Shown: positions 43,481-51,930 of the stretch, piece by piece
Layout: every line of letters begins with the position of its first letter
Position numbering within the stretch: position 1 is the first letter of the stretch
Assembly: GCA_021773435.1 (NCBI GenBank)
Contig: JAJFKC010000037.1
Location: 1-64,000, forward strand
Direction: 5' to 3'
Source of the DNA: Porticoccaceae bacterium
GTDB taxonomy: Bacteria > Pseudomonadota > Gammaproteobacteria > Pseudomonadales > Porticoccaceae
DNA length: 64,000 nt
The notes under the pieces: generated by a model
What the model saw: only the letters and a program-made list of their open reading frames with translations
Told to the model about the DNA's origin: nothing
Databases searched by the model: none
Translations under genes and position numbers: made by a program

Positions 43481-44146
43481 ATGAAGCCTCTTAGCCTAGC
43501 TACCCTCGCATGCATCGCTTTAGCAGCAATAGAAATTCATGCTGAATCACCGGTATTTAAATCCGTAGACCCTGATGGCCGGGTTACCTACGGCGATCAA
43601 CCTACTGACCAGGCTATCGACTTTGACGTCATAGAAATCAAACCAACTATCGCGAATATTGATACAGGTTTGGATAAGCGCCTGGAACGAATGGCCGCCA
43701 CCACCAAACGCTTACAGGCGGATAGAAAGGCAAGGGAATCTGAACGTGTTAAGGAGCAGCCTAAAAATACCGTGGTCTATTATCCGGCAGCATCTCAGGG
43801 CGGGAATTCAGGCCGGTATTATTCTGGTAACCGGCGCGATAAGCATCGTGCCGTTAATCGGTACTATTCTGGCGATCATAATGGTTCGCATTCGACAAAG
43901 AGTTTTCATCGTGACAGAAACTCCTTCAACCTCGGCCTGGGCTTTCGTTCATCCCACTTCGATGGCTCGTTACAACTAGGCAATCGACATTTAGGCAATC
44001 GGCATTCGAGGCACGAGCACAACAATCATAGTGGCCGGTCTCGCCAGCAACATTCTACCTACGCCCCACTGAAAGAATATCGGCACTCCCGAGCCGCACC
44101 CTCGCCCTACCCCAGCTCCCGGCATACACCTCGCAATCAGCGATAG
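43481..44146 (+). CDS. Exported DUF4124 protein with a His/Ser/Arg-rich tail
   Basis: About 221 residues from the ATG (a TTG 9 bases upstream is possible). A signal peptide ends near IHA-ES. A DUF4124 segment follows (VFKSVDPDGRVTYGDQPTD, about 24-42), then a basic helix (about 65-90, rich in Arg/Lys/Glu) and a long low-complexity tail with repeated Tyr-Ser-Gly, His, Arg and Asn residues. DUF4124 proteins are periplasmic and of unknown function; the His-rich tail could bind metals. The same small domain occurs in the lytic transglycosylase of this window. Confidence 0.75.
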   Translation: MKPLSLATLACIALAAIEIHAESPVFKSVDPDGRVTYGDQPTDQAIDFDVIEIKPTIANIDTGLDKRLERMAATTKRLQADRKARESERVKEQPKNTVVYYPAASQGGNSGRYYSGNRRDKHRAVNRYYSGDHNGSHSTKSFHRDRNSFNLGLGFRSSHFDGSLQLGNRHLGNRHSRHEHNNHSGRSRQQHSTYAPLKEYRHSRAAPSPYPSSRHTPRNQR

Positions 44147-44171
44147 AATGAGTAAGCACAGGGGCAACTAA

Positions 44172-44771
44172 TCAGCTCACCACAGCAGCGTCGAGATCCT
44201 GAATCAGCGATTGCCGAACATTTTGATCTAGGCTAAATCCAGCGATAAAATAATTTGGGTGGTCAATACCAAGCTGAAAGACAGTCCCGTTTTTCAATTC
44301 ATGCACCATAGAAGCATTAAACTCAAACCGCAGAAAATGCACGGCTGCTGTCTTGACCTCGTTTTCCCTGTCCATATCTTCGTCAGCGATGGCGAAGACT
44401 TTCTCGTATCCATTAACCTGCACCCAAATCTGATCTTCAATCCCAATCATTTCCGAGAGACGTCTGGCCCGCTCGACAGGGTCATCAAACTCGATCATAA
44501 ATGTGGCCTTCCAATTTTGACCATCGCCAATTAAGGGGTTATAAGCGTCCAACTCCTCCTGAATGCCTGCTGCTTCAAAGGTCTTTTCGATGCGCAGCAT
44601 TTCCTGGATTTGATAACGAATCGTAATATCGTCTTCAAAATAAAGCCGGGCATTATTACCCAGGGCTACTTGACGATTTTTCTTATGGGCAATCACTTCA
44701 GCCCGATAGTCAGGTCGCTTTTCCGCGTATTCTTCAAGCGACCACAAATTTGCCCGTGTTAATTTTTTCAC
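44172..44771 (-). CDS. DUF3501 family protein
   Basis: A 199-residue protein of the DUF3501 family (KLTRANLWSLEEYAEKRPDYRAEVIAHKK opening; LYFEDDITIRYQIQEMLRIE, about 63-82; VHFLRFEF near the middle). Members are found with rubrerythrin and a heterodisulfide-reductase-like Fe-S protein, exactly as here: it starts 8 bases after the Fe-S gene and is the last gene of the operon. A role in peroxide or iron-related stress is inferred from this association only. Confidence 0.88.
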   Translation of the reverse strand: MKKLTRANLWSLEEYAEKRPDYRAEVIAHKKNRQVALGNNARLYFEDDITIRYQIQEMLRIEKTFEAAGIQEELDAYNPLIGDGQNWKATFMIEFDDPVERARRLSEMIGIEDQIWVQVNGYEKVFAIADEDMDRENEVKTAAVHFLRFEFNASMVHELKNGTVFQLGIDHPNYFIAGFSLDQNVRQSLIQDLDAAVVS

Positions 44772-44779
44772 AGCCGCTC

Positions 44780-46120
44780 CTATATCGCGTAGGCCTTGCG
44801 CAACAAGGTCATGGGATGTTCGGGTTTTTCATTAGTCTCTGCCAAATTGGCAATATGCGCTGCCGCCATCGGGCAATCACTGGCCAGATGCTCAGCTTTC
44901 AATTGATCGACTTTACGCACTACCGGACGAGCGATTTTGACCGCTTTATCGTAAGTCTCCTTTTTGACCGCGTAGGTACCGTCATGGCCCGAGCATCTTT
45001 CATGAGGATGCACGATGGTGTCGGGAATCAGTGCGAGAATATCTCGGCTTTTCATACCGATATTTTGCACCCGCAAATGACAGGCAACGTGATAACTGAT
45101 GTTGTCCAGTCCCGCTTTAAAATCAGTATTAAATTCAGCTTCTTTGTGGCGCAAAAATAAATATTCGAAGGGGTCAAAAAACGCGTTCTTTACCTTAATC
45201 ACATCCTCGTCATCGGGATACATCAACGGCAGTTCCTGCTTATACATCAGCACACAGGATGGCACGGGTGCAATAAGGTCGTAGCCCTCATCAACCAGTT
45301 TCGCAAGGACAGGAATATTCACTTGTCTGGCCCGATCGACCGAATCAAAATCACCTAACTCGAGCTTGGGCATTCCGCAACATTTTTCTTTCGGTACCAG
45401 TTCGATCTGTATCTCGTTGTGCTGGAAAACCCGATAAAAATCTTCCCCTAAATTGGGGCTGTTGTAATTTCCATAGCAGGTAGCGTAAAGCGCTACTTTG
45501 CCGGTGGTTTTACCGACTGGCTTCGGTGTTATTGGCCTGGCCATTGATTTAACGGTTTTACGTAGAGTTTTAGCATGGTATTTGGGTACCGGCGCATCAA
45601 CATGTACACCAAACGCTCCCTGAAAAGCTTTCCGAAACGTCTTATTACCGTTTAGGGTATTGACGGTAATATCAATCAGGGGAATGGTGGCGAGCTTGCC
45701 CACCTTGTCGGTACTGGTGAGTACTTTATCCCGGAACGACGCGCCCTGTTCTTTAAACTTAAGGGCCTTGGCGCGGAGCATCAAATGGGGGAAATCCACA
45801 TCCCACTCGTGAGGCGGCACGTAGGGGCATTTGCTCATGTAGCACATATCACAGAGATAACATTGATCGACAACCTTGCTGTAGTCGGCTTTATCAATAC
45901 CGTCGACTTCCATGGTTTCAGATTCATCCACCAGGTCAAACAGCGTCGGGAAGGAATCACACAAGCTCACGCAACGCCGGCAGCCATGACAAATGTCGTA
46001 GACTCTCTCCAGCTCTGCATCAAGATTGGTCTTGTCCCAGAACTCTTCGGTTTGCCATGCTATGGGGTGTCGGGTGGGAGCCTCCAGGCTACCCTCTCTA
46101 ATCATAATGTCATCGCTCAT
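44780..46120 (-). CDS. Heterodisulfide-reductase-like Fe-S protein (rubrerythrin operon)
   Basis: A 446-residue iron-sulfur protein. Two N-terminal clusters are Cys44/47/50/54 and Cys87/90/93/98; the second has an extra residue in its last spacer. Two later cysteine-rich CCG-type domains follow (EKCCGMPKLELGD and the HERCSGHDGTY region), as in HdrD/GlpC/GlcF-type subunits. It probably shuttles electrons between a donor and the rubrerythrin encoded upstream. The order rubrerythrin, Fe-S protein, DUF3501 is a recurrent bacterial operon. The partner that supplies electrons is not obvious. Confidence 0.87.
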   Translation of the reverse strand: MSDDIMIREGSLEAPTRHPIAWQTEEFWDKTNLDAELERVYDICHGCRRCVSLCDSFPTLFDLVDESETMEVDGIDKADYSKVVDQCYLCDMCYMSKCPYVPPHEWDVDFPHLMLRAKALKFKEQGASFRDKVLTSTDKVGKLATIPLIDITVNTLNGNKTFRKAFQGAFGVHVDAPVPKYHAKTLRKTVKSMARPITPKPVGKTTGKVALYATCYGNYNSPNLGEDFYRVFQHNEIQIELVPKEKCCGMPKLELGDFDSVDRARQVNIPVLAKLVDEGYDLIAPVPSCVLMYKQELPLMYPDDEDVIKVKNAFFDPFEYLFLRHKEAEFNTDFKAGLDNISYHVACHLRVQNIGMKSRDILALIPDTIVHPHERCSGHDGTYAVKKETYDKAVKIARPVVRKVDQLKAEHLASDCPMAAAHIANLAETNEKPEHPMTLLRKAYAI

Positions 46121-46287
46121 ATCTGGTTCTACCTTGTTAGTCAGTGCAGTTAAAATTTGCCGACACTAAACCTGAGATTCTAATTGCAAGAACCCTGTTT
46201 TATTTTGTTAAACATTGATGCTGTCCATCGACTGGCTACAAAAAACCGAAACAATCGGCTGTTCAAGATATTACTTCAGCCTAAAAT

Positions 46288-46324
46288 AATTGGGCCTCGA
46301 CAATTTGCATATCGAAGCCCAATT
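46288..46324 (-). terminator. Hairpin after rubrerythrin
   Basis: AATTGGGCCTCGA (46288-46300) pairs with TCGAAGCCCAATT (46312-46324) over 13 positions with one mismatch and an 11-base loop. It lies 26 bases after the rubrerythrin stop and is followed on that strand only by ATTTTA, so it may be a partial terminator or an mRNA-processing element limiting downstream expression. Confidence 0.45.
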
Positions 46325-46349
46325 AAGTGCCAGTTGGAACCGCCGCTAT

Positions 46350-46769
46350 TTAGCTATCGAGGGTGTCCAGGGCTTTCTGGAAACGGTTGGCGTGGCTACG
46401 TTCAGCCTTACCCAGAGTTTCCATCCAGTCAGCAATTTCGTCCAGACCTTCTTCCCGGGCCGTTTTAGCCATACCAGGATACATATCGGTGTATTCATGT
46501 GTTTCACCCGCCACGGCAGCTTTCAGATTGTCAGCTGTGGGACCGATGGGCAAGCCGGTGGCAGGATCACCGGTTTCTTCCAGGTACTCAAGGTGACCGT
46601 GGGCGTGGCCTGTTTCACCTTCAGCAGTGGAGCGAAAAACTACCGCAACGTCGTTATAGCCTTCAACGTCAGCTTTTGCGGCAAAATACAGGTATCGACG
46701 ATTTGCCTGAGATTCCCCGGCAAAAGCGGCTTTCAAATTATCTTCAGTTTTTGTGCCTTTAAGTGACAT
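46350..46769 (-). CDS. Rubrerythrin-family diiron protein
   Basis: A 139-residue ferritin-like protein. Two ExxH-type diiron halves are visible: Glu19 with Glu52/His55, and Glu89 with Glu92 and Glu123/His126. The C-terminal rubredoxin domain of classical rubrerythrin is missing, so electrons must come from a separate protein, plausibly the Fe-S protein encoded next. Peroxide reduction is the known family role. A strong RBS (AAGGAGG) lies 7 bases before the ATG. Two palindromes upstream suggest regulation. Confidence 0.9.
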   Translation of the reverse strand: MSLKGTKTEDNLKAAFAGESQANRRYLYFAAKADVEGYNDVAVVFRSTAEGETGHAHGHLEYLEETGDPATGLPIGPTADNLKAAVAGETHEYTDMYPGMAKTAREEGLDEIADWMETLGKAERSHANRFQKALDTLDS

Positions 46770-46792
46770 ACGTATCCTCCTTCCAGTTAATT

Positions 46793-46804
46793 CCTGACGT
46801 CAGG
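46793..46804. promoter_or_regulatory. Palindrome upstream of rubrerythrin (proximal)
   Basis: CCTGACGTCAGG is a perfect 12-bp palindrome centred about 30 bases before the rubrerythrin ATG, a likely operator position. Confidence 0.45.
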
Positions 46805-46841
46805 GTTCATACCCATAGTCCGACGAACCAGCTCGGCGCTG

Positions 46842-46856
46842 ATCTTGTGACAAGAT
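46842..46856. promoter_or_regulatory. Palindrome upstream of rubrerythrin (distal)
   Basis: ATCTTGT-G-ACAAGAT is a perfect 7+1+7 palindrome about 80 bases before the rubrerythrin ATG. It has the look of an activator or repressor site for a dimeric regulator; no identity is proposed. Confidence 0.45.
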
Positions 46857-47272
46857 AACCCCTCTCATACCATCGGTAAAGTGAATTTTTTAGTGGCTAT
46901 TAATCGGTTTTGTCGATGTCGCGACACGTGATGATTAAACAACTCTATGGCCGGTGCATTGACCTATGCGTTGACCTGTGCATCGTTGAGAAGGGAAGAT
47001 AGTTTGGCAGGATTGTACCGGGCTGATTCGTGCCTCTAGTTAACGCTGAGCGCATTTACTCAGAAGCTGAAACAACTACTAAATCACGACCACGCGGCGA
47101 GGCGATTACTAAAAGCCCCCCGTGTTAAGGGTTATCTCACTCCGGCAAACTACTGGTCAAAAAAGCTATCTAGCCAGGTCACCTGGCCAAGCCATCTCAA
47201 TAGTGTGTGCCAAATTAAATCGCGCAGAATGGAGTCCCTCCGCACCTGAGTACCCAGGGCATCAATCAGCAA
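46857..47272. other. Non-coding stretch between rubrerythrin and cold-shock genes
   Basis: About 415 bases without a supported gene or tRNA. Visible features are a short direct repeat, TTGACCTATGCG / TTGACCTGTGCA (near 46959-46983), and the perfect palindrome GCCAGGT-C-ACCTGGC at 47173-47187. A small RNA could be encoded here, but I see no clear promoter-terminator pair. Confidence 0.35.
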
Positions 47273-47479
47273 CTAGGCCGGGCTAACGTTCTCTGCCTGA
47301 GGGCCTTTTTCGCTTTGAGTTACATCAAACTGAACCTGCTGGCCTTCATTCAATGATTTATAACCATCGCCAACGATTGACCGGAAGTGTACAAACACGT
47401 CGGGGCCGTTTTCCTGCTCGATAAAGCCGTAGCCTTTATCAGCGTTAAACCACTTAACTGTACCTGTTGAACTGGACAT
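47273..47479 (-). CDS. CspA-family cold-shock protein
   Basis: A 68-residue cold-shock domain protein. The RNP1 motif is KGYGFIEQ (about 14-21) and RNP2 is DVFVHF (about 28-33), in a five-strand OB fold that binds single-stranded RNA and DNA. The ATG chosen gives the usual family length; an in-frame start 10 codons upstream has no family match. A 9-bp inverted repeat lies 31-70 bases before the ATG in the leader, as expected for a temperature-sensitive mRNA. Confidence 0.93.
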   Translation of the reverse strand: MSSSTGTVKWFNADKGYGFIEQENGPDVFVHFRSIVGDGYKSLNEGQQVQFDVTQSEKGPQAENVSPA

Positions 47480-47509
47480 AATTAAAACCTGTGCGTCGTT
47501 TAATTTCAC

Positions 47510-47549
47510 TTGCTAATATCACCGTTCTTATAACGATTTTTATTAGCAA
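47510..47549 (-). promoter_or_regulatory. Structured 5' leader of the cold-shock gene
   Basis: TTGCTAATA (47510-47518) and TATTAGCAA (47541-47549) form a 9-bp stem enclosing a small CGTT/AACG inner stem. It lies shortly before the cold-shock ATG. An RNA structure controlling translation or stability is suggested by analogy with cspA leaders. Two TGTGACTA direct repeats (47580-47587 and 47595-47602) lie further upstream. Confidence 0.45.
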
Positions 47550-47774
47550 ACAATGTGGCGCTGAATTTTGCGGCTGACTTGTGACTAGTTAACATGTGAC
47601 TATAGAGAAACGTTTATTCGTTTAAACACTCTGTAGCGGACATATATCGACCGTAGCACTAACCAATTTTCAACGCTTAAAAACATTCTATAGAAAAAAT
47701 AACCATTGTAAACACCGCCACAATGTGCGTGTTTCAAGGACATTTGTGGCAAATATAATTGTAGCTAGAATGTT

Positions 47775-48512
47775 ATGAACATGAATTCAAGACTCTCAAC
47801 ACCCTCGCCCACCAAATATTTTAGGGGTATCAAATATCTTATTAGCAATCACTACGCGGCCACAGTGCTACTCGCTTTATCGCTACAGGCAATGCCAATA
47901 TTGGCTTGTCAGCCAGCCACGGACTCCGACAGCCTGGTAATTGGCAATTTCAGCATGGGAGGCCTGCGCAACTGGGAACCCATCAAGTTCTCCGCCCAAA
48001 CGGACTACAAAATAGTCGACCTTGATGGCAAAAAAGTGCTCCGCGCCCAAAGCCTCGATACAGCTTCAGGACTGATTTACAAACAGAGAATTGACCTATT
48101 AAAAACGCCCGTTATCAACTGGTGCTGGCGAGTCGACCAGGGACTGGCTAACGACCGAGAAAAACAACGCGAAGGCGACGACTATGCGGCCCGGCTTTAT
48201 ATAGTCGTTGATGGCGGCTTATTTATTTGGCGCTCAAAAGCCCTTAATTATGTCTGGACAAGCCAATTGCCCGTCGATGACCTGTGGCAAAACCCCTACG
48301 CCGGTAAGAGCGCTATGATGCTCGCCATCCGCTCTAATACGTCACCGACAGGGATCTGGTTTTCCGAATCCAGAAATATATACCATGATCTGCAACGAGC
48401 ATTTGGTTTTCCGATCAGATACATCGATGCCATCGCAATAATGACCGACACCGACGACACCTCCGCCTCTGCACTGACTTATTACGGAGATATTTTCCTA
48501 TCGAGGCATTAA
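47775..48512 (+). CDS. DUF3047 family protein, probably exported
   Basis: A 245-residue protein of the DUF3047 family. A long N-terminal region ends in a signal-peptide-like segment (AATVLLALSLQAMPILA, about 28-44) and a cysteine that could be a lipoprotein site (PILACQP). The conserved part contains VINWCWRVDQGLANDREKQREGDDYAARLYIV and the late IDAIAIMTDTDDT segment. Family members are periplasmic and of unknown function; a carbohydrate-binding-like fold is possible. Single gene upstream of uup. Confidence 0.82.
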   Translation: MNMNSRLSTPSPTKYFRGIKYLISNHYAATVLLALSLQAMPILACQPATDSDSLVIGNFSMGGLRNWEPIKFSAQTDYKIVDLDGKKVLRAQSLDTASGLIYKQRIDLLKTPVINWCWRVDQGLANDREKQREGDDYAARLYIVVDGGLFIWRSKALNYVWTSQLPVDDLWQNPYAGKSAMMLAIRSNTSPTGIWFSESRNIYHDLQRAFGFPIRYIDAIAIMTDTDDTSASALTYYGDIFLSRH

Positions 48513-48639
48513 TCGGAGCGAAGCCTAGCGCATTGATTGGGGCATAGAAAAATTTGCCTTATAAATCAGGCGTGCTTTCAAGCAAATACTGTAATATGCC
48601 GACCCTCTAAAACCTACGCTAAGCCATCAAGTCCTCCCT

Positions 48640-50574
48640 ATGCCGCTTTTACGCCTGGATAAACTCTCCTTACAACTTGGCACCCGTGATCTTCTCAAGG
48701 ACGCTAACTTTATACTTCGCAAAGGCGATAAAATTGGTCTGCTAGGTCGTAATGGTGAAGGCAAAACCACTTTATTAAGACTTATTGCCGGTCAAATCCA
48801 GCCGGATGCCGGTGAACGGTGGCTGCGCTCTGGTACCGTTATTTCGTGGCTCGAACAATCCTTACTCCAGGCTGATACCCAGACGGTCTATGAAATCGTT
48901 GCAGGCGGTCTTGGTGAGATCGGTGAATTACTTAATGCCTATCATCAAGCCATCAATGCCGGCGACATGACTGCCATGGAAAAACTACAGGAGCTGCTCG
49001 ACAATAATGATGGCTGGCAACAACAAAAAATCGACACCGTTATTAGTCAGCTACAGCTTCCGTCCGATGCAACCATGGCCTCGTTGTCGGGGGGCTGGCG
49101 TAAGCGGGTAGCGCTGGCTCGGGCATTAGTTGCTGAGCCTGAAATATTGCTTCTGGACGAACCAACTAATCACCTGGACATCCCCACCATTGAATGGCTC
49201 GAGCAAAGCCTGCAACAATATCGGGGCGCATTGATTCTGGTCTCCCATGACCGAGCCTTCCTGCAAAAAGTCACCAATCAAATTGCCGAGCTTGACCGGG
49301 GTAATCTATATGTTTGGCAAGGCGACTACCGAGGCTTTCTAAACTATCGTGCCGAGCGTCAACATGCAGAGGAAAAATCTAACGCCCTGTTCGACAAACG
49401 TCTCGCCCAGGAAGAGGTCTGGATCCGTCAGGGTATTAAAGCCCGGCGAACCCGCAATGAAGGTCGCGTCAGGGCGCTTGAAAATATGCGGGAGAAATCT
49501 AGGCAGCGTGTTAAACAGCAAGGCAAGGCTGACTTTAAAATCGAGCTAGCCACATCCTCGGGCAAGTTGGTCGCTGAGATTGAAAATGTTTCACATAATT
49601 TTGACGACAAAAAAATCATCACAAACTTTACCAGCCGTATTATGCGCGGCGACCGAATCGGTATTATTGGGCCAAATGGCGCGGGCAAATCGACCTTATT
49701 AAAAATCATATTAGGTGAACTCACTCCCCAAAAAGGCAAAGTCACCCTGGGCACTAAGCAGGAAATCGCCTATTTCGACCAGCTGCGCAATCAGCTGGAC
49801 GACAACAAGAACCTGATTGATAACGTCTGTGGTGGTCAGGACTTTATCGACATAAACGGCAGAAATCGGCACGCCATTAGTTATCTCAGTGATTTTCTAT
49901 TCAGCCCAGAACGGGCTCGACAGACTGTCGGCACGCTGTCTGGGGGTGAGCAAAACCGCGCTACCCTGGCCAAGCTGTTTAGTAAGCCGGCTAATATCCT
50001 GGTGCTGGATGAACCCACCAATGATCTCGACATCGAAACCCTGGAATTACTCGAAGAACTGCTGCTGAACTTTGATGGCACCCTGCTGCTCGTCAGCCAT
50101 GACCGGGAATTTATGGATAACACCGTGACCCGCATATTGGCCGTGGAAGGCAATGGTCAGATCAGCGAATCCGTCGGCGGCTATAGTGACTGGCTGAGCC
50201 GTGGTGGCTCACTCAGAGATGACTTAAAGAACCCCGCTTCAAACGGTAACAATGGGGCGCCAGAAACACGGCGAAATCAAATCGGATCGAGTAATAAGAC
50301 CAATTCAGCTTCGACCACTGCTAACTCAGTGTCAAACACCGCTAACAAGGCAAAGCCTCGTTTGTCCTATCAGGTACAGCGGGAGTTAGACAAACTACCG
50401 GCTAAAATTGAGTCTTTGGAAAGTCAGCAGGCAGAACTTGAAGAACAGATCGCGGCGCCAGATTTTTATGAAAGTGACGCAGGCCTGATTAAAACGACAC
50501 TGACAGAGCTGTCAGTTATTCAAAACAATCTCGAAACCTGTTACCAACGTTGGGAAGAACTCGAAGCGCAATAA
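48640..50574 (+). CDS. uup: ABC-F ATPase Uup
   Basis: A 644-residue ABC-F protein with two nucleotide-binding domains and no membrane helices. Walker A motifs are GRNGEGKT (36-43) and GPNGAGKS (344-351); signatures are LSGGWRKRVALARAL and LSGGEQNRATLAKLF; Walker B regions are LLLDEPTNHLD and LVLDEPTNDLD. The linker between the domains and a C-terminal charged coiled coil (about 570-640), preceded by an Asn/Ser/Thr-rich stretch, match Uup. Such proteins act on ribosomes or branched DNA; E. coli Uup influences transposon excision. Confidence 0.92.
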   Translation: MPLLRLDKLSLQLGTRDLLKDANFILRKGDKIGLLGRNGEGKTTLLRLIAGQIQPDAGERWLRSGTVISWLEQSLLQADTQTVYEIVAGGLGEIGELLNAYHQAINAGDMTAMEKLQELLDNNDGWQQQKIDTVISQLQLPSDATMASLSGGWRKRVALARALVAEPEILLLDEPTNHLDIPTIEWLEQSLQQYRGALILVSHDRAFLQKVTNQIAELDRGNLYVWQGDYRGFLNYRAERQHAEEKSNALFDKRLAQEEVWIRQGIKARRTRNEGRVRALENMREKSRQRVKQQGKADFKIELATSSGKLVAEIENVSHNFDDKKIITNFTSRIMRGDRIGIIGPNGAGKSTLLKIILGELTPQKGKVTLGTKQEIAYFDQLRNQLDDNKNLIDNVCGGQDFIDINGRNRHAISYLSDFLFSPERARQTVGTLSGGEQNRATLAKLFSKPANILVLDEPTNDLDIETLELLEELLLNFDGTLLLVSHDREFMDNTVTRILAVEGNGQISESVGGYSDWLSRGGSLRDDLKNPASNGNNGAPETRRNQIGSSNKTNSASTTANSVSNTANKAKPRLSYQVQRELDKLPAKIESLESQQAELEEQIAAPDFYESDAGLIKTTLTELSVIQNNLETCYQRWEELEAQ

Positions 50575-50582
50575 AAAGACAG

Positions 50583-50662
50583 ACACGTGCCCACCTTGAG
50601 GGTCTTACACCACAACAGGCACCACAACAGGCACCACAACAGGCATCATGGTAGGCACGTGC
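50583..50662. repeat. 12-bp tandem repeats inside an inverted repeat
   Basis: CACCACAACAGG occurs three times head-to-tail (50608-50643), with a fourth diverged copy at 50644-50655. The array is flanked by the near-perfect inverted repeat ACACGTGCCCACC (50583-50595) and GGTAGGCACGTGC (50650-50662). It lies between convergent genes, where it may act as a bidirectional terminator or processing structure. Confidence 0.6.
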
Positions 50663-50680
50663 ATTGCGCTGATCTAGCAA

Positions 50681-51049
50681 TCAACCAAATTTAATGGCAT
50701 TCAATTTATTGCCATCGAGGTCTCTAAAATAACCGGCATAAATCCCGGGACCGCGCTCACCAGGTGCACCTTCGTCAGCACCACCGGCCGCAATTGCAGC
50801 TTTGTACACAGCATCAACCGTATCGGTCGAGTCAGCACCCAATGCCACCATCACTCCGTTGCCGACTGTCGCAGCATTACCATCAAAAGGCTTCATAGCC
50901 ATCAACATAGGCCCGCCGTCTGGCCCAGCCCAGGATATAAAGCGATCTGAAGCCATACCGCGTTTTGCGCCAACTACGGCAAGCACTTCATCATAAAATT
51001 TGGCCGCTCGTTCAAGATCGTTTGTTCCAACCGTTACATAACCAATCAT
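50681..51049 (-). CDS. VOC-family (glyoxalase/bleomycin-resistance fold) protein
   Basis: A 122-residue vicinal-oxygen-chelate protein. IGYVTVGTNDLERAAKFYDEVL (2-23) is the typical first beta-alpha-beta unit, and GERGPGIYAGYFRDLDGNKLNAIKF (about 97-121) is the second, with GYFRDLDGNKL as the usual DPDGN-like turn. The usual first metal ligand position is not a histidine here, so catalytic function is uncertain. Converges with uup across a repeat array. Confidence 0.82.
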   Translation of the reverse strand: MIGYVTVGTNDLERAAKFYDEVLAVVGAKRGMASDRFISWAGPDGGPMLMAMKPFDGNAATVGNGVMVALGADSTDTVDAVYKAAIAAGGADEGAPGERGPGIYAGYFRDLDGNKLNAIKFG

Positions 51050-51307
51050 TATTAACCCCTTATCTCAATGGTTTAAATTGCTTGAAGTCTAAACTTTGTG
51101 GCAGATCCAGACATGCTTCCCATCTCTGTCCAGGCTAAGTTAGCACAAATTCAGGAAAATACTTAGAGGCCGGACAACTATATTTGCAAGCGGCATTTGC
51201 AATATGGCAGAGCGCCTTTAGTTCCGTATATCGTTTGCGTAAATCGGCACGAATATTGGGACCTATCGATTTCTATTCCCGCCCATTAAAAGAGTAGCAG
51301 TTTCAAA
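51050..51307. other. Non-coding stretch before the MaoC promoter
   Basis: No supported gene. A TTTGCAA element is repeated near 51181-51208. The remaining part of this 327-base gap holds the MaoC promoter. Confidence 0.3.
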
Positions 51308-51336
51308 TTGACACCGTTCCGGTGCTCCCTTACTGT
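51308..51336 (+). promoter_or_regulatory. Promoter of the MaoC/acyl-CoA dehydrogenase genes
   Basis: A perfect -35 hexamer TTGACA (51308-51313), a 17-base spacer and TACTGT (51331-51336). The spacer region overlaps a small palindrome, CACCG-TTC-CGGTG (51312-51324), which could be an operator. Confidence 0.55.
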
Positions 51337-51376
51337 TTGCGGCCTGCTTTCTTACACCGTCTTTAAGGAATACACC

Positions 51377-51892
51377 ATGCCAAAATCTGTTGAAATTTCA
51401 CCCGGTCACTACCGCGAGTCCTATGGCCGCTATCTTGAGGACTTCAAGGTGGGGGATATCTATGAACATCGCCCTGGCCGTACCATTACCGAGTCCGACA
51501 ATACCTGGTTTACCTTGCTGACCATGAATCAACACCCGCTCCATTTTGATAAGGAATATGCAAAACACAGTGAGTTTGGCAAACCCCTGGTCAACAGCGC
51601 ACTGACGCTGTCGATTGTTGCCGGCATGAGTGTCTCTGATGTCAGCCAGAAAACCATCGCTAATTTAGGCTGGAAAGAGATCAAGATGCCAGCCCCGGTT
51701 TTTGTCGGCGATACTATTTATGCCGAATCAGAAGTGCTGGAAATTCGCGAATCAAAAAGCCGCCCGAATGCCGGTATTGTCACGGTGAAAAGTCTGGGCA
51801 AAAATCAGGATGGCACAGTAGTAATGGATTATGTTCGCTCCATGTTGATTCCCAAAACCGGCCACGCGGTCGATGATAAAGCGAACTACTAA
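51377..51892 (+). CDS. MaoC-family (R)-specific enoyl-CoA hydratase/dehydratase
   Basis: A 171-residue hot-dog-fold protein from the ATG with AAGGA upstream; the earlier open frame overlaps the promoter. The hydratase-2 motif is visible as FTLLTMNQHPLHFDKEYAK (about 46-64), with Asn/His in the catalytic D/N-x4-H positions, and a VGDTIYAESEVLEIRESKS strand pair follows. This layout resembles dehydratases acting on beta-methylmalyl/mesaconyl-type or other short acyl-CoAs. It is followed by acyl-CoA dehydrogenase 38 bases downstream. Substrate not assigned. Confidence 0.87.
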   Translation: MPKSVEISPGHYRESYGRYLEDFKVGDIYEHRPGRTITESDNTWFTLLTMNQHPLHFDKEYAKHSEFGKPLVNSALTLSIVAGMSVSDVSQKTIANLGWKEIKMPAPVFVGDTIYAESEVLEIRESKSRPNAGIVTVKSLGKNQDGTVVMDYVRSMLIPKTGHAVDDKANY

Positions 51893-51930
51893 ACCCGCCC
51901 CTGCTCGAGAGCCGCTGCGAGAACCATTGT

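Noticed and set aside
46184-46468. 94-codon plus-strand frame
   Set aside because: It crosses the hairpin and runs antisense into rubrerythrin; no independent support.
46770-47272. tRNA or known small RNA in the long gap
   Set aside because: No cloverleaf, CCA end, or promoter-terminator pair could be recognised by eye.
51308-51376. N-terminal extension of the MaoC gene from a TTG
   Set aside because: The TTG is part of a TTGACA promoter element, and the ATG at 51377 has a proper ribosome binding site and family length.
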